Below are positions 53,530 to 64,000 of a DNA stretch of 64,000 bases, in pieces; the first letter of the stretch is position 1; every line of letters starts with the position of its first letter. Under the pieces are notes generated by a model. It saw only the letters and a list, made by a program, of their open reading frames with translations. It made no database searches and was not told where the DNA came from. Both the position numbers and the translations under genes were made by a program. The stretch lies in the NCBI RefSeq assembly GCF_000970685.1, contig NZ_LAJB01000002.1:527854-591853 (forward strand), in the 5' to 3' direction. This DNA is from Domibacillus indicus. GTDB taxonomy: Bacteria; Bacillota; Bacilli; Bacillales; Domibacillaceae.

Positions 53530-54656
53530 TATTCCAGAAAATCTTTAAGACGCTTGCTCCGGCTTGGGTGACGCAGTTTCCGAAGCGCTTTTGCTTCTAT
53601 TTGGCGAATCCGCTCACGGGTAACGCCGAATACCTTCCCTACTTCTTCAAGTGTACGGGTCCGGCCGTCATCAAGTCCAAAGCGGAGGCGAAGTACGTTT
53701 TCTTCCCGGTCAGTTAATGTATCAAGAACATCTTCAAGCTGCTCTTTCAGCAGTTCATACGCAGCATGCTCGGATGGAGATGTCGCTTCCTGGTCTTCAA
53801 TAAAATCACCCAGATGTGAGTCATCTTCTTCACCAATCGGCGTTTCAAGTGATACAGGCTCCTGGGCAATTTTTAAAATCTCACGCACTTTTTCCGGTGT
53901 AAGATCCATTTCTTCGGCAATTTCTTCAGGTGCCGGTTCCCGGCCAAGGTCTTGCAGAAGCTGGCGCTGTACCCGGATTAATTTGTTGATCGTTTCAACC
54001 ATATGGACAGGTATCCGAATGGTGCGTGCCTGGTCGGCGATTGCGCGGGTGATAGCCTGACGAATCCACCAGGTCGCATAAGTACTAAATTTAAACCCTT
54101 TTCGATAGTCAAATTTTTCGACCGCTTTAATTAGGCCCATGTTGCCTTCCTGAATAAGGTCAAGAAACAGCATTCCGCGGCCTACATAGCGTTTTGCAAT
54201 ACTGACAACCAGCCGCAGGTTTGCTTCTGCAAGACGGCGTTTTGCTTCTTCATCACCTTCTTCGATACGGTGGGCAAGCTCAATTTCTTCCTGAGCGGAT
54301 AAAAGATCCACACGTCCGATTTCTTTGAGATACATACGGACCGGGTCATTAATTTTCACTCCCGGAGGAACACTGAGGTCATTTAAATCGAATTCTTCAC
54401 TTTCTTTTTCTAAATCCTGGATGTTTGGATCGTCATCATCGTTGCTCTCTTCTTCATCCACAAGTTCTACGCCTTGCTCCGTCAGCGATTCGTAAAATTC
54501 ATCGATCTGCCCCGAATCCACTTCGAATGAAGCAAGTTTATCTGCGACGTAATTATATGTTAATTCCCCTCTTTTTTTACCTGTTTCAATAATAAGTTCT
54601 TTTGCTTTTTCAAGTGTTAATTCAGTTTCTTTGGAACGTGTTGACTTTTCAGCCAT
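53529..54656 (-). CDS. sigA: Primary sigma factor SigA (RpoD)
   Basis: Housekeeping sigma factor, 375 residues (371 in B. subtilis). Region 1.1 spans about 1-70. Region 1.2 contains [10 protein letters not shown], regions 2.3-2.4 [19 protein letters not shown] and [19 protein letters not shown], region 4.2 [19 protein letters not shown]. Start ATG at 54656 follows GGAAGGAGGGGG. It is 32 nt after dnaG, the conserved macromolecular synthesis operon order. Confidence 0.98.
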   Translation of the reverse strand: MAEKSTRSKETELTLEKAKELIIETGKKRGELTYNYVADKLASFEVDSGQIDEFYESLTEQGVELVDEEESNDDDDPNIQDLEKESEEFDLNDLSVPPGVKINDPVRMYLKEIGRVDLLSAQEEIELAHRIEEGDEEAKRRLAEANLRLVVSIAKRYVGRGMLFLDLIQEGNMGLIKAVEKFDYRKGFKFSTYATWWIRQAITRAIADQARTIRIPVHMVETINKLIRVQRQLLQDLGREPAPEEIAEEMDLTPEKVREILKIAQEPVSLETPIGEEDDSHLGDFIEDQEATSPSEHAAYELLKEQLEDVLDTLTDREENVLRLRFGLDDGRTRTLEEVGKVFGVTRERIRQIEAKALRKLRHPSRSKRLKDFLE

Positions 54657-54688
54657 TAGTCCCCCTCCTTCCAACTTCCTGGACAATC

Positions 54689-56506
54689 TTAGCGGGCAAG
54701 CAGCTTTTCAAGCGAAATAATTTCATTTAAAATGCGGGCAGCGCCTACATAATCGTGGCGTTTTTCCGCTTCAATACGCTCTCTTTTTTTCTCTTCAATT
54801 TCAAAACGGCGGTGCTGTTTTTGTATTTCTTTTACATAATCATGCAGTTCTTCTTCACCAGGCTCAGTATTCACGGTCATTAAGCTGATATCAACCGCCA
54901 ACCGCCGAAGCTGATCATCTTGCAGTACAGATAAAAAAGATGCCATATCGGGTTCTTCAGTTTGTTCATAATAACCAAGCAGATACGTAAAGAGGGCTTG
55001 ATGCTCATCAATTGAAAACGGATCACCTTCCAGCATCTTTCGAATTTTTTCGGCAAGTGCTGGAGCAGCAAACATGTGGGCCAGCAGCCTTCGTTCTGCT
55101 GTTTCATGACGCGGATATTGTCGAATAGAACGTTCACGCTCTGAAAAAGCACCGGGCGTTTTTTCTCCTTTTGTCTGTTCCGTCCTGGGTGGACGCTTTT
55201 TTAAAAACAGCATTTTTTCTTGTTCCTGCAACGCCTGCAGTGACAGCGAAAATTCATCAGCTAAACGGCGAAGATAATGATCCCGCTCTACTGCTTTTTT
55301 CAGGCCGGCAATTTCGGCAAGAACTTCCTCAATATAACGAAACTTTTGCTCATCGTCCCGCATATTCTTTCCGCGTTTTAAATAATCCATTTTAAACGCC
55401 ATAAGCGTAAGAGAGGAATCCTTAATGTAAGCAGAAAAGGCGTCCGCTCCTTTTTGCTTAATAAATTCATCAGGGTCAAGCTGGTCAGGAAGAATGGTCA
55501 CTTTTACTGATATATCATGACTCTCCAGCATATTGGCTGCTTTATAAGCAGCATTTAAGCCGGCATTATCCCCGTCATAGCATATAATGGCTTGATTGGA
55601 GACACGCTTTAACTGCCTGATATGCTCTTCCGTCAAAGCTGTACCCATAACGGCAACGGACTGGCCAAAACCAGCTCTCACTGCCGCAATAACATCTGCA
55701 AAGCCTTCAAACAGTATAAATTGCTTTTGTTTCTTAATTGCAGTCCGTGCTGCGCTGAAATGATACAAAAGGCTGCTCTTATGAAAAATAGGCGTTTCAG
55801 GCGAATTTAAGTATTTGGGCTGTCCGTTATGGAGATCACGGCCCGAAAATCCGGCTACACGCCCTTTTTGGTCATGAAGCGGAAACATCACCCTGCCACG
55901 AAAACGGTCGAAATAACGGCCCGTTTCGTCATTTTTGATTAACAGCCCTGCTAGTTCCATCCGCTCGATAGAAAACCCGCGCTTTTGCAAGATATTTAAC
56001 GCGAATTCCGGCTGCGGCAATGCCCAGCCAATTTGAAAACGGTCAATATCTTCTTCTGTAAAACCGCGTTTGCGCAAATAATCAAGAGCTTCTTTTCCTT
56101 CTTCCGTGTTAAGCAGAAGATGCCGGTAAAATTTCGCCATCAGTTCATGCGCTTCGTACAGATCGGAATTTTCGTCTGTTTTTGTCGGTTGTTCGCTTTC
56201 TGATGGGGAAATCTCCAGTATGACACCTGCACGCTCGGCAAGCCTGGCGGCAGCTTCCTGAAATGAAATTTGATCCATTTCCATTAAAAAAGTAAAGGCG
56301 TTTCCTCCCGCACCGCATCCAAAGCAGTGATAAATTTGCTTTTCAGGCGATACGGAAAAGGACGGCGAATTTTCACCGTGAAATGGGCATAAACCGAAAT
56401 AATTTCGACCTTGCTTTTTCAGCTGAACGTAATCCCCGATTACGTCGGCGATATCGACGCCCTGTTTAATCTGTTGAATCGTTGCTTCAGGAATTCTTCC
56501 AGACAT
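54689..56506 (-). CDS. dnaG: DNA primase DnaG
   Basis: Makes RNA primers for replication. 605 residues. Zinc domain CHC2 with CPFHGEN and CFGC (near 40-66), TOPRIM fold with [10 protein letters not shown] (near 260) and the YDGDNAG metal site (near 308), and a C-terminal helicase-binding domain from about 460. In B. subtilis yqxD precedes dnaG; here the 239 bp upstream (56507-56745) hold no gene, and ppsR is the next one. Confidence 0.97.
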   Translation of the reverse strand: MSGRIPEATIQQIKQGVDIADVIGDYVQLKKQGRNYFGLCPFHGENSPSFSVSPEKQIYHCFGCGAGGNAFTFLMEMDQISFQEAAARLAERAGVILEISPSESEQPTKTDENSDLYEAHELMAKFYRHLLLNTEEGKEALDYLRKRGFTEEDIDRFQIGWALPQPEFALNILQKRGFSIERMELAGLLIKNDETGRYFDRFRGRVMFPLHDQKGRVAGFSGRDLHNGQPKYLNSPETPIFHKSSLLYHFSAARTAIKKQKQFILFEGFADVIAAVRAGFGQSVAVMGTALTEEHIRQLKRVSNQAIICYDGDNAGLNAAYKAANMLESHDISVKVTILPDQLDPDEFIKQKGADAFSAYIKDSSLTLMAFKMDYLKRGKNMRDDEQKFRYIEEVLAEIAGLKKAVERDHYLRRLADEFSLSLQALQEQEKMLFLKKRPPRTEQTKGEKTPGAFSERERSIRQYPRHETAERRLLAHMFAAPALAEKIRKMLEGDPFSIDEHQALFTYLLGYYEQTEEPDMASFLSVLQDDQLRRLAVDISLMTVNTEPGEEELHDYVKEIQKQHRRFEIEEKKRERIEAEKRHDYVGAARILNEIISLEKLLAR

Positions 56507-56723
56507 GTGGCATCACCAGCTGTGAAATCGTATTTTTTATTTATTCTACACACGTGAATAGATTCCTTCTTTTCGCACAAAAGTTCGTTAAAAAGAATAC
56601 CTGTCGATACAAATGCGGTTAAAAGAAAGGATACATACTTAGTTTATTCTTTTAAAGAGAGGTCTAAACCTTTTCTTAATACTTTTTATCACAATTTTCT
56701 ATTATAGAACATTTTCACAAAAA

Positions 56724-56757
56724 TGAAAAGTACATAATCCACTGATTATGTACTTTT
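56724..56757 (-). terminator. Probable terminator overlapping the end of ppsR
   Basis: AAAAGTACATAATC and its complement form a 14-bp stem around 4 nt, and it extends into the last codons of ppsR. A T-rich run follows on the minus strand. Coding over the stem makes it less usual. Confidence 0.65.
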
Positions 56758-57558
56758 CCGGCTTCGATACAGGCTCATAATAATATTTGCTGTTTCTTCA
56801 ACCGCTTTATTCGTTACATCAATAACATCACAGCCGATTTTCTTTGTAATTTCCTCAAAATAAGTTAATTCTTTTTTGATTCGTTCCATATCCGCATAGC
56901 TGGCGCTGTCATCAAGACCAAGTGAGATAAGCCTTTCCCGCCGGATTGAGTTTAGTTTTTCCGGACTGATTTTCAAGCCGATGCATTTTTCTCTCGGCAC
57001 TGAAAATAACTCCTGAGGCGGGTCAACTTCCGGGACAATTGGCACATTTGCTACTTTTACCCGTTTATGGGCTAAAAACTGGGACAATGGCGTTTTTGAT
57101 GTGCGTGAAACCCCGATTAAAATAATGTCCGCTTTCAGCAAGCCGCGCGGATCTCTGCCGTCGTCGTATTTTACAGCAAACTCAATCGCATCCACTTTTT
57201 TAAAGTAATCTTCATCAAGGCGGCGGACCAGGCCCGGTTCAAACAACGGCTGCATTGCATACATGGATCCAAGCTGGTCCATTAACGGACCGATTAAATC
57301 AAATACTTTAATATTATTTGCCTCAGCAGACTCAATCATGTATGCCCGAATATCCGGTTTTACAAGCGTGTATACAATAATTCCCTGGTCTTCCCGGGCC
57401 AGGCTGATTACTTCATCAATATGGGCTGGATCTTCCACATAAGGAAACCGTTTAATGACGGCATGCGGCCCACTAAACTGGCTTAAAGCTGCTTTTGTAA
57501 CCAATTCCGCCGTTTCGCCAACGGAATCAGACACAATATAAATAATTGGATCATTCAC
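56746..57558 (-). CDS. ppsR: Pyruvate phosphate dikinase/PEP synthase regulatory protein (PpsR, YqfL)
   Basis: Bifunctional kinase/phosphorylase of the DUF299 family that controls pyruvate, phosphate dikinase or PEP synthase. 270 residues, as B. subtilis YqfL. The P-loop-like [11 protein letters not shown] (near 150), a conserved VPEVDPP, and [18 protein letters not shown] near the end are present. It follows ccpN by 20 nt, which supports an operon linking gluconeogenic control. Confidence 0.93.
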   Translation of the reverse strand: MNDPIIYIVSDSVGETAELVTKAALSQFSGPHAVIKRFPYVEDPAHIDEVISLAREDQGIIVYTLVKPDIRAYMIESAEANNIKVFDLIGPLMDQLGSMYAMQPLFEPGLVRRLDEDYFKKVDAIEFAVKYDDGRDPRGLLKADIILIGVSRTSKTPLSQFLAHKRVKVANVPIVPEVDPPQELFSVPREKCIGLKISPEKLNSIRRERLISLGLDDSASYADMERIKKELTYFEEITKKIGCDVIDVTNKAVEETANIIMSLYRSRKST

Positions 57559-57577
57559 GTATGTAGCCGCCTTTCTT

Positions 57578-58210
57578 TTAATGATTATCAGTTAACGACA
57601 CAAATGCCCGCGTAATGGTTGTTTTCGTTACACGGCCTATCACTTCTTGTCCTTTTTTCGTTTTCTTTATAACCGGAACACAGTCAATTTGCTTATCAAG
57701 AAGTGTTCTGGCAACATCCAGCAGCAAATCATCCCGTTCACAGACAGCAATATTTGGCATACGCGTCATAATGATGTTTACCGGAAGAGTGTTTAAATCC
57801 TGCTTGCCAATGCTGGCGCGGAGCAGGTCCTTTCTCGATAACACACCGGACAAACAAAATGATTCATCCACTACAAATAAAGTTCCGACATCTTCAAGGA
57901 ACATGGTAACGATGGCATCATAAACCGCTGCCTGCTCTTTCACAACGACCGGCACTGCCTGAAAATCACGCACATACAGCTTCGCCAGGCTTTCTGTCAG
58001 CAGCTGGGCGCCTGACTTTCCGGTATAAAAATACCCAACACGCGGGCGCGCATCCAAAAACCCGGCCATTGTTAAAATAGCCAGGTCCGGACGCAGTGTT
58101 GCCCGGGTTAAGTTTAACTGTTCGGCAATGTTTTCCCCCGTTATCGGACCGTTTTCTTTTACGATTTCCAGAATTTTTTCCTGCCGTTTATTTAATTCGA
58201 TCGTCCTCAC
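57578..58210 (-). CDS. ccpN: Gluconeogenesis repressor CcpN
   Basis: Represses gapB and pckA when glucose is present, and binds DNA with its helix-turn-helix. 210 residues from GTG at 58210 (212 in B. subtilis). The N-terminal HTH ([35 protein letters not shown]) is followed by GYFYTG and a pair of CBS domains that in this family bind nucleotide. The GTG start sits directly after GGGGTG, so exact start is uncertain; a longer frame to 58270 exists. Confidence 0.93.
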   Translation of the reverse strand: MRTIELNKRQEKILEIVKENGPITGENIAEQLNLTRATLRPDLAILTMAGFLDARPRVGYFYTGKSGAQLLTESLAKLYVRDFQAVPVVVKEQAAVYDAIVTMFLEDVGTLFVVDESFCLSGVLSRKDLLRASIGKQDLNTLPVNIIMTRMPNIAVCERDDLLLDVARTLLDKQIDCVPVIKKTKKGQEVIGRVTKTTITRAFVSLTDNH

Positions 58211-58303
58211 CACCCCGTCAAAATGGACCCCGTTATCTTGTTTCGTCTTTTTATTATAGCTTATTTTCAACGAATAAACAGCGGGCAGTGCAGGCTCAGC
58301 TGT

Positions 58304-60370
58304 TTATTTTACAAGAATTGCTGATACTTCTGCAAAATCGAGGATAAGGCCGGCAAGGCGCCGCATAACAGCCAGGCGGTTTTGTTTTAATTCTTCTTCT
58401 TCAGCCATCACCATTGTATGGTCAAAATACTGCTCAATTGCCGGCTTAAGCCCGGCCAGCTTTTGAAAACGGCTTTCTGCCGCTGCTGTTTTGTCCCACT
58501 CGCTTTGCAGCTTTACATATTCATGATAGAGTTCTTTTTCCTGCTCATTTTCAAACAAAGCCGGATCAATGTCATGCTCGCCTTCTGCTTTTTTCGAAAT
58601 ATTGACAATGCGGCTTAATGCTTCAATCGTTTCCTTAAAGCCATCATCTTCTTTATGATTCATTAACACAGCAGCTGTTTCATTAATATCGGAAAGAGTG
58701 CTTGTTTTTGTTAAAACAGCGTCAATAATGTCATAACGAATCGCTTTTTCCTGCAGGATGTGTTTCACGCGCTGGGTGAAGAATGAGCCGATCTCTGTTT
58801 GCAGCGCATCAGCCGTTTTACCGCCAACCCCATCTGCTAATACTTCTTTGATCGCAGCGGAAATTACCTCTGAAAGGGTTACATCCCAGTTGTGTTCCAT
58901 CATTGTCTGCACAATGCCTGCTGCCTGCCGGCGAAGTGCATACGGGTCTTGAGAGCCTGACGGAATAATGCCAACCGCAAAGCAGGATACAATCGTGTCA
59001 AGCTTGTCCGCAAGGCTGACAAGGGCTCCTGTTACTGCAGCTGGAACCGCGTCATCTGCTGAACGAGGCATATAATGCTCATTAATCGCGACAGCGACTT
59101 CTTCTTTTTCGCCTTTTTGGCGGGCGTATTTTTCCCCCATTACACCCTGCAGCTCTGGAAATTCATAAACCATCTGGGTAACAAGGTCAAATTTGCAGAT
59201 TTCGGCCGCACGGTCCGCATTTTCTTTTACTTCATCAGAAATAGAAAGCAGCTCTGCTAATTTAGCAGTAATACGGCGGATACGGGCTACTTTTTCCGAA
59301 AGAGTGCCAATCTTTTCATGGTATACAATTTTTTCAAGCTTTTGGAGTGATGCGTCAATTGATGTTTTTTGATCTTCTTTGTAAAAGAAATCTGCATCAG
59401 CCAGGCGGGCACGCAAAACTTTTTCATTGCCGCGGGCTACTTTTTCTATCGCATGGCTGTTTCCGTTTCGAATCGTCACAAAGTAAGGAAGCAGCATTCC
59501 CTCTTCGTTTTTCACCGGAAAATAACGCTGGTGCTCCTTCATTGATGTAATAAGCACTTCTTCCGGCAATGCGAGAAACTCTTCGTTAAAAGAGCCAAAA
59601 AGAGCCGTCGGATACTCAACCAGGTTATTAACTTCTTCCAGCAGCGACTCATCCACAGGAATCACCCAATTGTTTTCTTTTTCCAATTGTTTTAATCCTG
59701 CCAAAATCATTTCACGGCGTTCAGCCGGGTCAGCGATTACAAACTGTTCTTTTAAGGCCTCTGTATAGGCAGCCGGCTCAGTAATGATTACTTCCGTTCC
59801 CAAAAAGCGGTGGCCCAATGATTTATTGCCTGTTTCCACATTGGCAGCATTGAATGCGATAATATCCCGTCCGAACAAAGCGGCCAGCCACTTGATTGGG
59901 CGAACGTAGCGGATATCGTTTGATCCCCAGCGCATGTTTTTGCCAAATGTTAAAGACAACACTACATTTTCCAGGCCGGCCAGCAGGGCTGTCGTTTCCT
60001 GCCCTTTTACGAATTTCTTGACATGCGCATACTCAACGCCTTTTATTTCTTTAAAGTAAATATCATTTGTTGTCATGCCCTGTCCTTTTACAAAGCCAAG
60101 AGCTGCTTTGGACCATTCCCCATTTTCCGTCCGGGCAATTTTTTTTGCCGGTCCCTTTGCTTCTTCGTTAATATCTGCCTGTGCTTCTGACACTGCTTTC
60201 ACTACTACTGCCAGTCTTCTTGGCGTTGAATACGTATAAACATCTCCAAATTCAATATTTAGTTCCTTTAAGAACGCACTCACTTTTTCACCGAGCTGCT
60301 CCATGGACTGGGTAACAAACCGGGCCGGCATTTCCTCCAGGCCAATTTCTAATAAAAGATCTTTACTCAT
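58304..60370 (-). CDS. glyS: Glycyl-tRNA synthetase beta subunit
   Basis: Beta subunit of the tetrameric glycyl-tRNA synthetase, 688 residues (679 in B. subtilis). It begins [15 protein letters not shown] with the conserved TPRRLAV near 50, KSLGHRFLG near 185, [10 protein letters not shown] near 460 in the HD-like domain, and a C-terminal anticodon-binding helical domain. It overlaps glyQ by 8 nt. Confidence 0.97.
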   Translation of the reverse strand: MSKDLLLEIGLEEMPARFVTQSMEQLGEKVSAFLKELNIEFGDVYTYSTPRRLAVVVKAVSEAQADINEEAKGPAKKIARTENGEWSKAALGFVKGQGMTTNDIYFKEIKGVEYAHVKKFVKGQETTALLAGLENVVLSLTFGKNMRWGSNDIRYVRPIKWLAALFGRDIIAFNAANVETGNKSLGHRFLGTEVIITEPAAYTEALKEQFVIADPAERREMILAGLKQLEKENNWVIPVDESLLEEVNNLVEYPTALFGSFNEEFLALPEEVLITSMKEHQRYFPVKNEEGMLLPYFVTIRNGNSHAIEKVARGNEKVLRARLADADFFYKEDQKTSIDASLQKLEKIVYHEKIGTLSEKVARIRRITAKLAELLSISDEVKENADRAAEICKFDLVTQMVYEFPELQGVMGEKYARQKGEKEEVAVAINEHYMPRSADDAVPAAVTGALVSLADKLDTIVSCFAVGIIPSGSQDPYALRRQAAGIVQTMMEHNWDVTLSEVISAAIKEVLADGVGGKTADALQTEIGSFFTQRVKHILQEKAIRYDIIDAVLTKTSTLSDINETAAVLMNHKEDDGFKETIEALSRIVNISKKAEGEHDIDPALFENEQEKELYHEYVKLQSEWDKTAAAESRFQKLAGLKPAIEQYFDHTMVMAEEEELKQNRLAVMRRLAGLILDFAEVSAILVK

Positions 60371-61253
60371 GCGCCGCGTCTCCTTTCCGGTTTAAAATAG
60401 GGAAGCCTAGCTTTTCCCTTTCTTCATAAAATGTTTTTGCTACCTGGCGGGCCAGGTTCCGCATTCGGCCTATATAAGCCGTCCGTTCCGTAACGGAAAT
60501 CGCTCCCCGGGCATCAAGTACATTGAAGACATGGGAACATTTTAAAACATAATCGTAAGCGGGATGTACAAGCCCCTCATCCATTTGGCGTTTTGCTTCT
60601 TTTTCATACACACCAAATAAATTAAACAGCATATCAGGATCCGAGGTTTCGAACGTGTACTTTGAATGCTCAAACTCTGGCTGATAAAAAATATCATGTA
60701 CGGTAAATCCGTTTGTCCATTCTAGTTCAAATACATTTTCTTTGTCTTGAATGTAAGATGCCAGGCGCTCAATGCCGTATGTAATCTCAACGGATACCGG
60801 CTTGCACTCCAGCCCCCCAACCTGCTGAAAATACGTAAACTGGGTAATTTCCATGCCGTCCAGCCATACTTCCCAGCCAAGGCCTGCGCAGCCAAGCGAC
60901 GGATTTTCCCAGTTATCTTCAACAAAACGGATATCGTGTTCAAGGGGATCAATGCCAAGCGCTTTTAATGAGTCCAAGTAAAGCTCCTGAATATTGTCCG
61001 GTGACGGCTTCATAATTACCTGGAACTGATGGTGCTGATACAGGCGGTTCGGGTTGTCCCCGTACCGGCCGTCTGCCGGGCGGCGTGACGGCTCTACATA
61101 AGCAACGTTCCAGGGCTCCGGTCCAATCGCCCGTAAAAATGTGTACGGGCTCATCGTGCCTGCGCCTTTTTCTACATCATAAGCCTGCATTAAAATACAG
61201 CCTTGATCCGACCAGTGCTTTTGCAGCGTTAAGATCATTTCTTGAATATTCAT
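60363..61253 (-). CDS. glyQ: Glycyl-tRNA synthetase alpha subunit
   Basis: Catalytic alpha subunit, 296 residues. Class II motifs: [14 protein letters not shown] start, [36 protein letters not shown], and [20 protein letters not shown] in parts. ATG at 61253 has AAAGGAGGA upstream. A longer open frame to 61316 runs into the T-box terminator and is rejected. The glyQS pair is under a glycine T-box. Confidence 0.98.
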   Translation of the reverse strand: MNIQEMILTLQKHWSDQGCILMQAYDVEKGAGTMSPYTFLRAIGPEPWNVAYVEPSRRPADGRYGDNPNRLYQHHQFQVIMKPSPDNIQELYLDSLKALGIDPLEHDIRFVEDNWENPSLGCAGLGWEVWLDGMEITQFTYFQQVGGLECKPVSVEITYGIERLASYIQDKENVFELEWTNGFTVHDIFYQPEFEHSKYTFETSDPDMLFNLFGVYEKEAKRQMDEGLVHPAYDYVLKCSHVFNVLDARGAISVTERTAYIGRMRNLARQVAKTFYEEREKLGFPILNRKGDAAHE

Positions 61254-61261
61254 TGTCGTTC

Positions 61262-61500
61262 CTCCTTTTTTTAACGGCAAAAAGCCCGTCCCTATGTAGC
61301 ACAAAACTGTGTACATAGGGACGGGCTTATCACCCGCGGTTCCACCCTATTTGCCTAATGGCCGCTTTCTTGTAAACGTGCTCCGGAATGCCTGTTCAAC
61401 ATCCTTTCTGGCCTGGCTCTCACTGTCCCGGGCTCGCTTTGTCAGAAAAATGATGCCTACTTGTTTCCTTCACTGCACTTCATTATTTATTTTTATCTAT
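61262..61500 (-). promoter_or_regulatory. Glycine T-box leader of glyQS
   Basis: The minus-strand leader contains the T-box sequence TGGAACCGCGGG (61333-61344), which pairs with the CCA end of uncharged tRNA, and directly before glyQ a GC-rich terminator stem (about 61282-61328) that starts AAGCCCGTCCCTATGTA, with a T-run. The likely specifier GGC (61390-61392) is in GAACAGGCATTC, in the 3' side of stem I. Uncharged tRNA-Gly would prevent termination. Confidence 0.93.
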
Positions 61501-61528
61501 TAAAAAGTAATGCAAATTCGCCCGTTTG

Positions 61529-62302
61529 TCAATCTTCCTTCTTATCTTTTTTAAAGACGTCCTCAAACCGCTCCATTTGTTCCAGGAAGCGGCGTGACTT
61601 TAAAAACAAACCCGCATATTCATCATAATACATTGAAATCGCGGCCCGGAGCTCTTTTTTCGTTGATTCTTTTACATCGATAGAGCCCAAACGGTCAAGA
61701 TCAAAAAAATAAAAAAGCCTAAGCAGACGAATTGCAGCCTGCGACAACGGCAAGTAGTACGGATCCTTTTCAAAACAGCGGTGACAGATCAATCCATTTT
61801 CCCGAACGGAAAAACCAAACTGCCCTTCTGTTTCCCCGCAGACTGCACAGGCTGATAATTCCGGCCGCAGCCCCACCTGCGTCAGCATCTTCATTTCAAA
61901 TATATTGGTAACAATCGCAGGATCCATTCCGTCATTGATATAAGCAAGACTTTTACGGACAAGTTCAAACAACGGAGCTCCGGCTTCGCCATCCTCCGTT
62001 GTCCGGTCTGTCAGCTCAACAATATATGCTGCATATGCTGTTTTTACTAAGTCTTCACGAATATGTCGCATTGAATCGAGCGCTTCTCCTTGCTGCATCG
62101 TGCCCAGCCCCCTGCCGCCCTGCACCAGAAAATAACCGTGGGTAAACGGCTGCGTGACCCCTGAGAGACGGCTGTTTGTTTTTTTAGCGCCTCTTGCAAC
62201 GGCCGCTTTTTTGCCCTTTTCACGCGTCAGCATCGTGACAATTTTATTTGTTTCACCATAGTCATTTGTCCGGAGCACAATGCCTTCCCATTTTTCAAGC
62301 AT
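61529..62302 (-). CDS. recO: DNA repair protein RecO
   Basis: Helps RecA load in recombinational repair. 257 residues (255 in B. subtilis). An N-terminal OB fold starts [17 protein letters not shown], then a helical domain and a zinc site with CAVCG and CHRC near 148-175. It lies 24 nt after era; the small gene yqzL that separates them in B. subtilis is absent. Confidence 0.95.
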   Translation of the reverse strand: MLEKWEGIVLRTNDYGETNKIVTMLTREKGKKAAVARGAKKTNSRLSGVTQPFTHGYFLVQGGRGLGTMQQGEALDSMRHIREDLVKTAYAAYIVELTDRTTEDGEAGAPLFELVRKSLAYINDGMDPAIVTNIFEMKMLTQVGLRPELSACAVCGETEGQFGFSVRENGLICHRCFEKDPYYLPLSQAAIRLLRLFYFFDLDRLGSIDVKESTKKELRAAISMYYDEYAGLFLKSRRFLEQMERFEDVFKKDKKED

Positions 62303-62326
62303 GCTGCCCCACTCCTTATTCGGACA

Positions 62327-64000
<1,674 letters not shown>

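Noticed and set aside
56507-56723. Small gene upstream of dnaG, such as yqxD
   Set aside because: No open frame of suitable length; AT-rich promoter-like sequence only.

Overview
The window is chromosomal DNA from an endospore-forming member of the Bacillaceae. The evidence is a spoIIIA operon, a sigma-E promoter, the comG competence operon, mgsR, lipM, ccpN, and a gene order that follows the Bacillus subtilis yqh-yqg-yqf region almost from end to end. It is not B. subtilis. The gcv and sin/tapA/tasA blocks are missing at their usual places. A cobalamin-dependent ribonucleotide reductase, an acyl-CoA dehydrogenase and a three-gene sugar-metabolism module have been inserted. Genus cannot be fixed from this sequence. 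I see no rRNA, tRNA, prophage, insertion sequence or CRISPR array.

Layout. 1-4205: spoIIIAG (cut by the window edge) back to spoIIIAA, the mother-cell feeding-tube complex, with its sigma-E promoter. 4209-9524: acyl-CoA dehydrogenase, efp, yqhT, aroQ, yqhR, and divergent yqhQ and yqhP. 9551-12279: class II ribonucleotide reductase behind tandem NrdR boxes. 12368-16215: lipM, rhodanese yqhL, SNF2 helicase yqhH, yqhG. 16224-20128: comGA to comGG, ending 8 bp from yqhG. 20218-27953: yqgY, mgsR, yqgX, yqgW, LTA synthase, glcK-yqgQ-gluP, 5-formyl-THF cyclo-ligase, rpmG. 28005-31736: nucleotidyltransferase, GH57-like/GT4 fusion and DUF4912 gene, read as one operon. 31887-36593: two small envelope genes, then pstSCAB behind a four-repeat PhoP box. 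36754-41486: pbpA, sodA, Na/Pi cotransporter. 41715-46489: DUF1189 protein, ispG, yqfW, zur-znuB-znuC with a Zur box, yqfT. 46479-53273: nfo, cshB, yqfQ, ispH, yqfO-trmK, cccA, a membrane protein. 53341-58210: sigA, dnaG, ppsR, ccpN. 58304-64000: glyQS behind a glycine T-box, recO, era, cdd and dgkA (cut by the window edge).

Most genes are housekeeping or conserved Bacillus functions on the minus strand. Regulation can be read directly at several points: sigma-E (spoIIIA), NrdR (nrdJ), PhoP (pst), Zur (znuCB), a tRNA-sensing T-box (glyQS), and many intrinsic terminators, several of them shared by convergent genes.

Points most worth a second look: two genes (spoIIIAD, comGE) whose only sensible start is ATT; the DUF4912 / GH57-like-GT4 / nucleotidyltransferase operon, whose GH57-like domain has Arg in place of the catalytic Glu and whose promoter region carries a perfect palindrome; a 46-codon frame coupled to the sigA stop; an L33 protein that has lost its zinc cysteines; and PhoP-like repeats in front of the LTA synthase gene.
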